From Sinonovacula constricta (Eukaryota; Mollusca; Bivalvia; Cardiida; Solecurtidae), in NCBI GenBank assembly GCA_007844125.1, contig CM017557.1:57302857-57366856 (forward strand): a stretch of 64,000 nucleotides of DNA. Reading direction: 5' to 3'. The notes below the pieces were generated by a model. That model was not told the origin of the DNA and made no database searches. It saw only the letters and a program-made list of their open reading frames with translations. Below, in pieces: positions 1 through 13,145 of the stretch (its first letter is position 1; every line of letters starts with the position of its first letter). The translations under genes and the position numbers were made by a program.

Positions 1-1000
1 AATCCACAGAAGTAGTTGTCAATAATATGACTTCATGGTGGCATATTTTTATATTATAGATTCCACCTATCTTTGTCAGTGACACAAATCCATAGAAGTC
101 GAATAAACACACGTCATTGTAGGAAATTTATGATACCGATTCCACTTAATATCAGCTACATTGGCAGCGCCACACATAAATCCAGACTGGCTATTAATCC
201 GCGGAAGAATTATTTTTTTATTTAATTCCTCTTACATCGTTGATACAATTGCCAACAACAAAAGTTAATATCGATTGGCAAATACATCCATGGAATAATA
301 ATGTAAGACGAGATCCAATTCAGCAACTTACGCGTCTATTTAGTAATTCCCTATAAAGTAGTCGCTATATCAACAGTCACGTTGCGCAAACAACAGATAA
401 CTCGAGATTGGTTATTGATTCATGAAAGCGGTAACAATGAAAAAATATTGTACATATTAAATAAATAAATATATATATTGATATCCCAAACTGGCTATAA
501 AGCCATTGACTCTGAATAAAGATGCAAGTATATGAAGAAACAATGTTCGTTCCGTGTTTACTTTTTCCGCATAAATTCCAATTCTAGTAATAGCAATACC
601 CTTGCTAACAAACTAGATTAATTCCCAACATAATATACCTCCATGAAATTGATATAAGATAGCAAAGTCTTGTGGCAACGAGCGATAGTGCTTTGATACT
701 TAGCAGAGTACAATGAAGTAGCATATCGGATAGCAACTCAATGAAATATCGACTGTCTAAACATACCTCATAATTGTTGTTTGGTATAAAAATAACTGGT
801 CTTGCAGCGTATTTCCTCGCTATTATATCGATACCAATAATACCGGTAACATTTGCCAACAGCATAAGTTAATCGCGACTGCCTATTTAGTCCAATGAAT
901 TGACAACAAAACGCCAGTCCTAGGAGCTAGTTGCGATTTATTGTGAATGGGATGCAGCATCACAGTAGTATAAATATCTTTGTCTTTAATATAAATTGAT
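1..1000. repeat. Possible highly degenerate tandem repeat; no gene seen
   Basis: Similar phrases return at irregular spacing: TTGCCAACAACAAAAGTTAA (about 250) and TTTGCCAACAGCATAAGTTA (about 851), each followed by a CGATTGGC/CGACTGCC segment, and a looser form near 398. No convincing coding exon is visible. Confidence 0.3.
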
Positions 1001-2051
1001 TATAAAGGTGTTAAACTAAACCAGTTTTTGCAATAATTACGACTTTCATAAACTCTTGCAAGATACGAGTTGTCTTAGAAATATATGCACCGACGTCATA
1101 AATAAAAATCTCTAGACTGAACAAGACTGCTCTTAACTCGGCGATATTTGTATACCATTCAATGCCTTTCATACTATATGTGTGTTAATTGCCGTGACCA
1201 TTCTCAATAAATAAAGAACCTCTGGAGTAGCATCATTAACTGACAACGCGCTGAAGCGCTGAGTCTACCGTGATCACATTTGCTGATTGCCACTGGAGAG
1301 TCATGTGACCAGGATGTTTACCGATAGGATCTAAGCGGTAATCAGAAGTACGATTCATCATGAAACAATAAGCTAAAAAATGTCTTAAAAATCCAGTGTT
1401 ACATCAAAAACTGTCGTGACTGTCACAATAGAAAACTATCGTCAGATAAAGATAGTCAAATATGTTTAATTTAGATTATATTCTGCTTATGTACAATTAA
1501 GCCTTCTTCCTAAAAATGTATGTTTCTTTTATTTTTGCCACATTTCTCTCACTGGTACAATACCTACTTTTGCTTCGTCTTTGATGCTTTGCATCAATGC
1601 TCTTCTTGTATTGTTATTATGAACACACTTCAATTACGACTATCTATCCACTCACGATATAACACACACCAAGTACTGCCGTGAAAGTCTGCTGTTGTCC
1701 CACACTATAATTCCAACTCCAGTAACACACGTCCTGGTAACTCATTAGGTCCGGTGAATGGTACGTGATTATTCGGATACTTCCATCTCCTTTTTGTCAT
1801 AATGAACGTTATCCAGAAGCTATTTCCCACGTAGCCTAGGATAATGTTATCGGGTCCTCTTGCAGAGTCGGTCTAGGAAGAGGTGGCGTCAGTGGTCACT
1901 GGGCTGGGGAAACAGAACAGAGCGAATAATTCAAGTGGCATTGGTTATTCATTAATGGGTAGTTGTCGTTTGTTCTGATAATTACATCAATGATACTGTG
2001 GGGGTTTTCCTGTCCGAGTTTGTGCGATAGAAGAAACAAGCTAATTTGACT

Positions 2052-2508
2052 TAAAAGATGTATCAGACAGTTTGCCTATATCCTATACATATAAGAATAT
2101 CTTATCACAGCTTTGGAGAATTTAGGCATAATTTCTGCATAAACTCGAGCTTTAGTCTAAGTTAAGACGATTTTTAACATTAACTGTATTGTAAGACAGT
2201 ATTATAATAGTGGTCTCGGCTAAAAATAGATATTGACGTCAGAGCCGATTACGTGGATGACAATTAAACGTGATCTTAAATGTAAGTTGCCACGTGTGTT
2301 TCTTAGTTTAAAAATAGCTATCTCTGCAGCGTGGCGCACATAGAAAATACCTATGTGCAATGACGAGTGGGGATGTATACATGATCGTTTACATTGAACT
2401 GCGACATCAATAAACAGATTTTGCAGTTCCTATTCAGGAACAATGACTTAATTGGTTATTTCAGAAAAAAATACATATTCGCCCAAACTTTCGGAAACCA
2501 CCTTTAAA
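2052..2508 (-). mobile_element. MITE-X copy a (minus orientation)
   Basis: The ends are terminal inverted repeats: AGATGTATCAGACAGTTTGC at the left and the reverse complement of GGTGGTTTCCGAAAGTTTGG at the right. The interior contains TTCTTAGTTTAAAAATAGC, CAGCGTGGC and a CRE-like TTGACGTCAG, all found in other copies. About 457 bp. Confidence 0.65.
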
Positions 2509-2651
2509 TGGCACCCTTTTTATTATAAAATTAAGAGGGTACTATTTTATTCGATTAATGAGCTGAATTTCAATAGTACAATTGTTTCACTGAAACGAAA
2601 GGTTGTCTGTTTTCTTTCTTAAAAAGGGGTTTCACCAAAACATAACGACAC

Positions 2652-3161
2652 GTTAACTGGTATCCGACAGTTAAGACGATTTGTTTTTCTCTTAAACGAC
2701 CAAATAAATTATCTTGAAAAGATCGGGCGAAATGTTTATTTATTATTTCCTATATCCATCTGAAATGTAAAGCATAAGACTCCGCTCGACATTATAAACA
2801 TGTATTTCCGGTCTGAGCCACGGTGCACGGTTAGCTGTTTTTAAATTAAAAAAAAAAAAACACGTGACCACTTCCTTCTGAGATTACGTCATATCATCAT
2901 CTGGGTTATCTGGTCTAACGTCGATATCTATTTTGAGCAGAACACAAACACTTCTTATTTGTAGATTTATGAAAGAATCTTAATTTAGAGCGATTTATTC
3001 ACTATTATATTGTATTATCTTACATTTAAAGCAGTGTTCAAAAATGTTCTTTCTTTGACTTACATGTAAAGTTTATGGTTTTACGGAAAATATGAATTCC
3101 TCCAAACAATGGTAAGATACTGTTACATGTATTTGATAAAATGTCGGATGCCACCTTCAAA
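2652..3161 (+). mobile_element. MITE-X copy b (plus orientation)
   Basis: It starts with CTGGTATCCGACAGTTAAGA and ends with ATGTCGGATGCCACC. The interior has GACCAAATAAATTATC, GTCTGAGCCACGGTGCACGG and CACGTGACCACTTCC in family order. With copy a it forms an inverted pair 143 bp apart. Confidence 0.65.
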
Positions 3162-3730
3162 GTGGAAAGTCGGGGGATTAACGGTAATATTCTATAAAAA
3201 ATGATATTAAACAAATAAAAGAAAATGTACATAAATTAATAAATAATGTTTTATTAAAAGGAAAGTTATCATAATAAATCTCTTATATCATACGAGACTA
3301 AAAACAAAACTAAAAATCACAATGGAATTTATTATAAAAACAACATTTTTTTTTCTGCATATTCATTAAAATAGTTCGCTCGTATTACTGAAGGGATCGG
3401 CTTCATTGTATTTCTATAAGGAGATTTAACAAGAATAAATATAAATTAATAACGAAATTGTAAAAAAATCTTCGTTCAATATGGTCCCTTTGTCGAAATA
3501 AGTCATATGTTATACAAGTAGAACTCTATCAAGCCACTACATCTCCGCAAGGTAGATTGTTCGATTTTATTCATATATTCATAACAGTATAAAATGATTC
3601 GTGGTTAAGAATTTATAAAAAAAAAAAAAAACTAATTCGTCAATGAATATGGGAATTATGAATATAAAATATAAAATAAAATATAAAATAGAAGAAACAG
3701 ACAAAATGTTGTAAAAAACAACAGACATAA

Positions 3731-3800
<70 letters not shown>
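3731..3800. repeat. (GTT)n microsatellite
   Basis: About 23 perfect GTT units. Homopolymer frames on both strands (poly-Leu, poly-Asn) are artefacts of the repeat. Confidence 0.98.
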
Positions 3801-4512
3801 CAAAAAGCTTGATTTTGTAGGATTCGAACTGATGACCTATTGTATGGCAATCGAATCTCTACTGACCCTTATTTTTATGTTTGTCGTGCCGAATTGGTTT
3901 TATAATTACTTTTTAACGTGCAGTACATGTATATGGTGAGTAACAGTATGTTATGGTAGATAAGAACAAGTCTATAAATAACCGCTTACCTATTAAGCTA
4001 AGTCAAATAAGCAAAACAAAGCTGAAACAGAATTCTCGTCTTTACGAAATGTTTTGCCATTTTCCCATCTAAAACTCCTTTCTAACAAATGAATCGCACA
4101 TTAAATATTTATACATAATATAATACTGATATAACAACATGTCAATTTTTGCACCAAATAAGATATCAGGGAATTAATTAAAATAACACCGCTTTTTATT
4201 TAAATCGAGACCAGCTTCTATATTCCTGTACTCTTATTGCACTTGTTTTGCGTGACAGTCACATCTAGAAATGCCAAATCGGGAAAACAAAAAGCTCAGT
4301 TATTACTGTCATAAATCGCATCCGATCGTCAGTATTGACTCCAAATTACCATGGCAATGCCACCCACTTGCCTGTTAACTGTATACAAATACCAGTGGTA
4401 TTACCATTTATCATGCTACATTTGTTAATTGCCCATACTAAATTGTTATTTGTTCACAAATTAATTAAAATAGTGAGTTATCGAACCAGGATCGACATCC
4501 TGTGCCATGCCT

Positions 4513-4766
4513 CAGGGGCGGATCCAGAAAATGTTGGTGGTGGGGTGGAGGGGGTGTGAAACAAGATCCATTGAACTTAATCGCAGTAAATACTAGATAT
4601 ATATACACAGTAAGGGACCCCAACGTCGACCTAAGCAATTTACATTAAAAACTTAGTATTTTTTATGTTTACACGTATGTGTTTTCACAACTCTACTCTG
4701 TTACCGGGTTGGTGGGAGAGGGATGCATCCCCAATCCCCCGCCCGCGCGCCATGGATCCATCCCTG
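4513..4766 (+). mobile_element. hAT-like MITE, copy 1
   Basis: The terminal inverted repeats are CAGGGGCGGATCCAG and ATGGATCCATCCCTG. Flanking octamers CCATGCCT and TCATGCCA agree at 6 of 8 bases, as expected of an old 8-bp hAT target duplication. 254 bp, no transposase. Confidence 0.75.
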
Positions 4767-7700
4767 TCATGCCAGGCTAATTCGTGCTGAGGAGGTAAAG
4801 TAATAATAGCCAGTACGTGGGACGATCCAAAATAACGCACGTGTTTGCTATATAGCTGCCATTGATGAGGCTAAATACTAGAAAAGTAACAGTATCATAC
4901 GAAATAGGGGCTATGGTTAAAATTGTCAGTTTCGACATTTAAGACTTAATTAGGCAGGATAATAGCCTTCATCCGTTTAATATCCATGGTGCTGGGAAGG
5001 CATGGTACGCTGTTGTAATGACACACAAACAAGTTTCAATAAAGTAAGTAGTAGATAGATTAAGAAATACATGTACGTCTGCTAGACATGCACAATTTAA
5101 CTACCCCACGACCAAAGAAAAGGCATTACGTCGTTGAAATTTAAGCATTTTGAACATTGAAATGTAAACACAGTTTAAAACGGCGGGAACAACATTTATA
5201 AAGTAAAAATGACTACGTTTGACAAATTTGACTGGCGAACATGGCAATATGGCGAATATTCGAATATTATTCGAATACACTTAACGATTATTCGAACATC
5301 GTTTTAGGATTCGATTTACATCCAGTTTTTATACATTTTTATTTGGAAGCAAGTTATTTTTAACAAAATTACACGTTTAATTATGATTTTTTTTCTAATG
5401 GTTATTTTTTTTTTAGTTTAGTTGGTAAGTTGTTGGATTATCGTTATGGTAAATATGTTGGACTTGATGATAATAGGATGTCACATTCCAACAAAGCAAT
5501 ATAATATCAATTAATATATGTGTATATAATATGTAGAAGAATATAGAACTTAATGTTTTATATTGTTCAGTAACTCAGCACGAGCATGCGATGTTTGCAA
5601 AGAATAAACTTAATTGTTTGCAATCTACTGCTTAATATCAACGTTCGGTTCGCGACGGAAGCTTTCGTTTTTGCCGGTTAAAAAAAACAACTTAATTTTA
5701 ACAAATATCACTAAATTAATTGTTAATGTTTAGGTTAAATGTTAAAAGGTTCGAAGTATGTTTTAGAGGACAAAAATTTTGACATATATCACGTTTAAAG
5801 AGAAAATATTTTAACAAATGCGATGTTCCTGTCACGTGACATTTTTGGAATTTCCTGTTTGCAAACCGAAACAACAAAAAATCCAGTGCCACAAGAATGT
5901 GATTTTTTAGGAAGATTTAAGGCACGTAAGCATCCCACAATACGGAAACAACGCAGTACAACGTTATTAACCGAAAACATTAAAAAAAGTGCTTGAGGAA
6001 TTTATTTCCAAGTTAGCAGATTTTTTTTCAAAGTAATAGAAAATGTGGACATATACTTTATTACACTGTACTTTGAACTCACAGGAAATCTGCAATCTTC
6101 TGCTTTATGTTATGTTTTACAGTATTTGTATAATTTCAGACATCATTGCTGTGTTACAATATATTCATCTTATAAGGTTAAAATCTTTCAAATGTAGTAA
6201 TGTTTAGAATAATAATATAATTTTATTTATACTTATTTTGCTCTCAGTGGTAATATTTCAGTGGGTAGACATTTTCAAATCTTAATTTTTGAAGTTAATT
6301 ACGGTAAAAAATATTTCAAATTGTTATACTTTACTTAGTTATGATCGTAGATGATATTTATGTATTGTTTAGGGATGTACGTACTTTAATTTAAAAGAAA
6401 ATAGGGTAATGTGACTTCGGCAAGTTTGGTTTTTCGAGATTTTAAAGGAATGTTCATATACTGTCATTTACTTTTTTCACCAGTATGATAGTGTTTTTTT
6501 AAAATCACTTATGATATGAACTTTTTTAATGAGAACAATTATATCTGCCGTGATGCAGTAATGCTTATTTGCATAAAGATTTGTCCCAAAATTTAAAAAA
6601 ATAAACTTTTTTTGAAATCTTGTACCATTGTATTTTTTTCTGATACACAAAAAGTCGAGTCTTGGAATAAAAAATTGTGAAAATGCAAAAAGTACACGGT
6701 AAAAATTTGTTTAAATGTGTATTTCAATTAAACAAAGCAAATACATCACAAATATTGCAAGTTTTGGTAAGTATGATCTTTTTCCCATTAGGGGAAGACT
6801 TCCTTAACAATTTTGTCTCGCTGGTTAAAGTTGTCTAATATTACAGACTACTTCAATAATTGATGGAAACGGAAGCAAACCAGAAACTTCAATGTCTATA
6901 ATAACACACAATGTAGAAATATGTTTAAACAATGTAATTATTTAATGTTTCTGTATACAAAGGCGAAAAATTATAAGTACAGTGATAGAAACTAATCACT
7001 GGCAGTTTAACTGGATGTGTAACTGCGTCGGGAGGAAGTTTGGCAGCGTTGTTTCAAGGGCTAGATCGTATGTCTAATGTAGCAGACGAATTAACAACCG
7101 GAATTAGAAACTTGAGATAACAATAAATCAAGCAATATGCAAGATATGAGATAAATATAACACTTTTCAAACTGACTGTAACTAGTGAAATAATGAAAGC
7201 GCTGAAAATCGCTGTTTTGGCGGTGTAAGTTTTAAAATGAAAGCGATTAAAGGTTTCAAATAATTGTCAATTTTAATTTTACTGTGGTAAATCAATTGCG
7301 CATCGCAGACAAGCCTTCAGCTGCAAAACAACCACATCTTGTATGAGGGGGGGTGGGGGGGTATCTACAACACAGACACTTATAACCAATGATAGAAACT
7401 ATTTGATTTAACTTATACAACTTTGTATATTATATTTTATCTAAAATAGGGTCTAAAAGAACTGCTCATAAGTTGTAACTGACGCAACCTAATTACACTG
7501 AGTTCAAACGTTCCGGCCAGTTATTAGTTAGTCAGTAGAGAAGACATACATGACCCATGACGATCTTTTTATTTATTTTGTAACACTACACATCTATGAT
7601 CTGAATCAAAATCCCAAAGGAATATCCGGTAGCCGCAGATTAGTCCCCGCGCGACATATTGCCTATATCTAAGCATGGTATCAATGCGCAGCCAGTGGAA

Positions 7701-9165
7701 GAATCGTTCTGACAACATTTTTTCCTCCCCCTTTTACCCCTTAGACTGAGTTAGATTTCTGCCTCGCATTGTTTATTCATAAGTCTGCAAGTCTGCTTGT
7801 CATGTACATCAGCATTACACAATATGATCACTTGAACATCTTGTTAAAACAGAATACAATATTGATGTTAACATTTGAAGCATGCCTCGACATAATTAAA
7901 ACGTCTAGTCTTCTTTGACATACATACTTGTTTCTGTACTCGCACTACTTTTTCCCGGGCATTTTTTGACCGCGGGCAGTCAAGGTCATGCAGGGTCAAT
8001 CCTCCGTACTTTCTCATAACTCTGGACGTTGAACGCAGGCGTCAACGCCCAAAATCACAATATCAAGACGAGGCGCCAACTTGGAATAAGGTGACACCCG
8101 GAAAAAAGTCTTAGTCGCAGACAAAACAAATGAAGTTGTAACTGGGTCCGACGTGGACAATTACGGCGGAGAGATTCGCTGTGCTGTCGTTTGAGCTGGA
8201 TTGTTCATCTGACATAAGTAGCACAAAATGTTGCTCTGTAATGTCATACATATCAGTCATTAAAGGACTGAAATGGAAACAGGAGTCGACATCATGGATT
8301 TATAGATTACAGACTAGACTAGTACCAATAACAGAAAACCCAGCAGACATCATTTTAACTTTATAATATATTGTATTAAATAAAAGAGATTTTTTCTAAA
8401 ATTAGTCTAGCTGCAATTTTTGGTCAAAATCTAAAGGGAAAATGTGGTTGCCTGCTTCGGCATATTTTTGTGAAGAATTCATGCCAATTATCAACAACAA
8501 TGGAATGTTGCTAAAGGTTTATCTATTCGGCTTTTTCACATTTCAGTGTCAGTTTAATAAAACCATTAAAAAGATTCACCTTTTTGTCAGTAATCACTTT
8601 AGGACGCATCTTCGACATTCTAGAAACATTTTTTCCCGGGGAGCATGCCGGACCGACCCCCACACCCCCACACCCCAACACCCACACCCCCACCCCACAC
8701 ACACACATACACATATACACCTCCGCCCCACCCCCTGGAATGTTTGTATTCGGTCTTCCGACCCCCACCCAACCTTACCTAAAAAGTTCTGAATTCGGAC
8801 CTGTATATCGATATTGTCATTCAATTTTAAAGGTTTACTTCTAATTCTTTATCACTGAGAAAATCATTGTATAGGTATATTATCTGTTAATCGCAGTATA
8901 ACGCAGTATAATATATACTACAATATTATAATTGACTTTGCATTTTATTCGGTGTTTGAGAAAGCCTAATAAACCCCAAAGCATAACATCATTATTGCAA
9001 TCAATGTGTATGTATCGTGGGTTTATTGGCTGGTGCGCGACGCCTACATATTGAAGGCTCGCTGAAATTTGCCCATGGGGAAAGTCTAATTTGCGGACTC
9101 GTATAATCAATCTCCAACGCAGTGATCTCCCACTTTCAGTAAAAAGAATCTCTGCTACCACACAG
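4767..9165. other. Intergenic sequence without recognisable genes
   Basis: AT-rich sequence with only short chance frames. Notable points: a cluster of TTCGAATA-type palindromic words near 5255-5300, a short G run at 7348-7361 and the C-rich tract at 8639-8720. I see no conserved domain. Confidence 0.5.
8639..8720. repeat. C-rich and (CA)n low-complexity tract
   Basis: Runs of ACCCCC and CACA alternate for about 80 bp. A homopurine/homopyrimidine-like bias is present, so non-B DNA is possible. The proline/histidine-rich frames over it are artefacts. Confidence 0.9.
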
Positions 9166-9191
9166 AAATCCTTCCAGATCTGGAAGGATTT
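9166..9191. repeat. Perfect 26-bp palindrome
   Basis: The 13-bp half-site AAATCCTTCCAGA is followed by its exact reverse complement with no spacer, centred on the BglII-type AGATCT. It lies about 220 bp upstream of the RecQ-like fragment. It could be a small fold-back, or a chance or residual element end. Confidence 0.85.
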
Positions 9192-9408
9192 GATTTTTTT
9201 ACTTTTAATTTTTGTTCAGTAAAATGACAATCGGAATGAATGTGTATGTTAGAAAAATGACTATTAATGGATGAAAAAAACAAATTCTAACAATAAAGTT
9301 AAAAAAAAGAATGTATTTATCACTACAATCGTAACATCTCGGCCATTTCCGTCCTTTCGCCGAGGGCGAAATTTCAGTGTTACACCGGTTCAATGTAAAC
9401 AATCAATG

Positions 9409-9558
9409 AATACTGTTGAAGAAATTCACAAAGTAATGACGGAGTTTGACTCCTCCATAAAAGCGAAACCCAAACAGATCGAGTGTCTGCAGTCTCTGTT
9501 GGCAGGCAAAGACGTCATAGCTAATCTGCCTGTTGGTTACGGCAAAAGCCTCATCTAA
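9409..9558 (+). pseudogene. RecQ-like helicase N-terminal fragment
   Basis: The frame beginning at ATG 9409 reads a short N-terminus, then K-P-K-Q-I-E-C-L-Q-S-L-L, then G-K-D-V-I-A-N-L-P, then the Walker A box PVGYGKSLI. The Q-motif/motif 0 followed by a GYGKS Walker A is characteristic of RecQ-family and related SF2 helicases (family knowledge). The frame stops straight after the SLI of motif I, at TAA 9556-9558, exactly where AT-repeat sequence begins, and no downstream helicase motifs follow. It is therefore a broken gene, or an exon captured by or trapped between repeats. A donor splice site was not evident at its end. Confidence 0.6.
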
Positions 9559-9615
9559 TTAATTAATAATTATATTATAATATATTATATATTAATATAT
9601 ATATATATATATACT
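9559..9615. repeat. AT-repeat directly after the RecQ fragment
   Basis: TTAATTAATAATTATATTAT grading into (AT)n. It starts at the codon where the helicase frame stops. Confidence 0.9.
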
Positions 9616-10054
9616 ATTATTAAGACAAACATTCTGAATCAATACTAATAATTAATACGCTGACTATCGTCACGTGATTTTGTATGATGGCAGTGGTTTT
9701 AAGCAAGCGTAGCGATGTCGTAAACCCTGAGCGGAGTTTGTCGTATAATGTTAATAAAATACGGGTCCAAATTCGGTAAACGGCGTTCTTTATTATTTAT
9801 TTTTTATATTTATTTTTGTATGCCTGTAACTTTCACACAAACATGGTAGAATAACGAGAGATTTTGGTGGGGGTTTTTTTTCATCAATAAAATATCTAAA
9901 CCTTGAACGTAATTATACATAGATTCTCGTACGCCGGTACATATTAATACTTTCATGTATCTACATGTAGAAATGCTTCTCGGTACGGATTCGATGTTCG
10001 GACTGCATGGTAACAAGGTATGATTATCGATTAGAGAAACAATCCAAAGCTTTA

Positions 10055-10330
10055 AATACTTGTAATATGCTTGAAGCGTTATTGGGAAAGAGGTTAAGAT
10101 TATGGAATTGGGACTAGATGGTTCAAAATTCAAACCCTAGACCCGTAAACTTTTCAAACAAATCTTAATCGGTTTGGATGATAATTAATAAACGTCCAAC
10201 ACACGAAGAAAGCATTTATAACATTCTTAAAGCAATTTTGGTGAAAAGGTTAAAGTTAGAGACTCATGATATGTTGATTCTGGGTTCAAACCTAAGACCC
10301 GACATTAGATTTAAGTTCTTGCCCAATTCT
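10055..10330 (+). repeat. Two tandem related units of a dispersed repeat
   Basis: Two diverged units share GCTTGAAGCGTTATTGGGAA / CTTAAAGCAATTTTGGTGAA, GGTTAA, and a GGTTCAAA segment. The second unit continues into CGACATTAGATTTAAGTTCT then TGCCCAATTCT. A third copy lies at 12985-13145. Confidence 0.6.
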
Positions 10331-12114
10331 TTATTTTCACGAACATTTTGCAAAAAAACAGTTCTGTTCAGACTAATTATTACATTCGTGAACACTTCCT
10401 TACAACCAGATGTATTAAATAGCAGTATCTGTCTTCTATAATATTGAAAACTTGCTTTTGATATCATTTGATTTTGTAGTATTTCAGCCTTTCATTAAAT
10501 AGCATACTACCTTTCACTTGACAGCAACTTGTGTTTAATTATATTTTTAACGTCAGTTCAATGTGTAGTTATTAACTACATTAGCACATAATTACGTAAT
10601 AAGTTTGCTTTGTAACGTCCTTATTTCCATCTTGATCATTGACATTTTCTGTTATAATGTAAGGCTGCTACATAGGTGCATTTTATGCTTGTGCACTTTT
10701 TTATGGTACATTTTATTAATTTTGCCATTTTTCTTTTACATATAAAAATCTTGAAAACCCAATTGAATGATTTCGGGATTTTCATTATATTTTGTTTTTG
10801 TTTTAAACCATTCTGTGGTCTCAAGATTATATATTATCATACCTTTTATACGATTTATAGTAACTGAAAACTATCAAATAAAACCATAATTTTGACAAGC
10901 TAAAAGTAATACTAAATTTGTATAACTGTCCATGTTTCTGTTTTTAATCAATAACATACAACTACGTTAGGGAGACAACCCTTCAGGCATTAATCTCTCA
11001 CCCCGTTGGTCCAGGTTCGATACTCACTTGGTGCCGAAAAACTTTTAAAGTTAAATGTATACTTTGTTGTGGCGGTAATTTGTAAAAATAACTATTTGGA
11101 ATAAGATATGAGAAAAATAACCACACGCAAATCTGACATAATGACGCTATAGGCGGAATAAGAACGATTTCAAACGATTCATTCTGAGCAAGACATAAAT
11201 AGGTACACATGACAAATGTTGTTGTAACTGGATGACAAATTAAAGCGGACGTTTGACAGAATTTTCTGTCTGAAAGGCTGAATTGTCTTTCTGATGTAAC
11301 AGACAAGATCGATAACTGATGGCGAATAAACGTGAGTCATCGTGGCTTCAATTTGTGGAATACACGTCAAGGACTAACTAGTACGTCATTGTTAAGAAAA
11401 TGATTTAAAGTTTCTGTAATTATTAATACTTTGAAGGACTACAACAAGAAATACAATGTTGTTGTTGAAAAATGGCATATAAGAAGTCTTTCTCGTACGT
11501 GTGACAAATACTACTCGCAGGTCTAACCTGTAAAACGGGAAATTGGTAGTGTGGACTATAAAGAGAACCAGATTGTGGGTCTAATAATACAGACTGATCT
11601 ACCAGCAATTATTGTAGCATTATCGATTACAGCGTTTCAAACGCTGTGAGACGTTATCGTTTGCCAAGACTTATGGAAAAAGAAGTAATAAAAATTAATC
11701 CCAGTCGAATAAAAGACATACAAGGAAACGGTCTGAAGTAGCGCGGAAGCAAATCATATATAAGTGGATTCTGCTGATGCCAGGATAAAATAAACATTGC
11801 AAATGTTAATGTAACTGGGTTCGCGGTGAATCAAAGCGCCGAAAGCAGTTTGGGGAGCGGATCAGTTTAACTTTTAAGCGATTGAAGATATACAAATAAA
11901 GCAGTAAGTGTATAATTAACACCCAGTTATTTATTTCGTCAACTCTACATCCATGTGATCTGAATTTACAACTTAAGACTGAGATTCTATGATGATTCGA
12001 ATAACATCTGTCATTACCTGGTGTAGGGCTGCGGAAGACAATGCGGCCCCACGCGGAATCTTGCAAATATCTTTGCCTAGTAATATATCAATCACTTTAG
12101 ATGTTCATTCTGTC

Positions 12115-12300
12115 CAAATTCATAAATAAGTACGATGATGGTCTCTGCTAAAAATAGACATTGTCGTTAGCGTAAGCGCGAACTAATAGGATAACTATAT
12201 AATATGATCTCAAAGGTAAGCTGTCACATGGTTTTCTTAGTTTAAAAATAACTATTTCTGCCGCGTGGCTCAGATAGGAAATACAAGTGGGGATTTATGC
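12115..12300 (-). mobile_element. MITE-X copy h, partial
   Basis: It contains CACATGGTTTTCTTAGTTTA, CCGCGTGGCTCAGATAGG and CTAAAAATAGACATTGTCG. Both terminal repeats are lost, and a SINE-B copy abuts its right end. Confidence 0.55.
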
Positions 12301-12312
12301 TTTGCTGCTCAC

Positions 12313-12421
12313 ATGTCTGGGTAGAACTACCGGCGTACCGCAAGTCCCACATTAAGTCCACATTAAGACTCGAACCCACGCGGTGGGAGGCTAAGCAGTG
12401 AGAGGAGTTAACAAAACGGCG
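12313..12421 (-). mobile_element. SINE-B copy, minus strand
   Basis: GTCTGGGTAGAACTACCGGC is the reverse complement of the conserved module. ACTCGAACCCACGC is the reverse complement of a B box. It sits directly beside a MITE-X fragment ending near 12300, so one element may have inserted into the other. Confidence 0.65.
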
Positions 12422-12655
12422 ACTCTACCACTACCAGTTGTGCTGATTTTTAAATTTACATATAAATCTCCGTAGTAGTACACAATAATCAAAGATTACA
12501 TTAGTATATATGTTTAAACTAAACGCAAATGGGAATATAAAATGGCCCTTGTTTCTAAATGTAACTACTTGCTTGCAGCGCTTTCATTCTTTGAAGAAAC
12601 TTTGTAACAGATGGTCAAATTTACATTATTTAAATGATTCTTCACAAAAGCAAAG

Positions 12656-12784
<129 letters not shown>

Positions 12785-12984
12785 CCGGCGTAATATGCAC
12801 CATCTATATGAAAATAAGACAAAGACTTATAAGAGTATTGCAACATATATTTAAATTAGAAACATGACATAGGCTTTCACATGCCTGTCAAATGTAAAAG
12901 TTTCAAAATATTAGAGACGAAACATTACCTAAATACACAGCAAACCCAACGATTACCGCATTGTAACGGCATGGCGCAACATTC

Positions 12985-13145
12985 GATTTTTTATTCGATT
13001 TGGATGATCATTAATAAACACACGAAGAAAGCATTTATGACATGATTGAAGCATTCTTGGTCAAAAGGTTAAAGAACTCAGGATCGGATGATTCTGGGTT
13101 CAAACCCAAGAACCGACATTAGATTTTAGTCCTTGCCCAATTCTT
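12985..13145 (+). repeat. Further copy of the 10.1-kb dispersed repeat
   Basis: TTGGATGATCATTAATAAAC, CACGAAGAAAGCATTTATGA, TGATTCTGGGTTCAAACCCA and CGACATTAGATTTTAGTCCT match 10172-10330 in order. GGGTTCAAACCC has a B-box look, so this may be another SINE-like family. Confidence 0.65.

Noticed and set aside
3579..3939. Poly-Asn and poly-Leu proteins
   Set aside because: Both are readings of the (GTT)n microsatellite on opposite strands.
8442..8844. Proline/histidine- and glycine/valine/cysteine-rich frames on both strands
   Set aside because: They arise from the C-rich/(CA)n tract; no domain and mutually overlapping.
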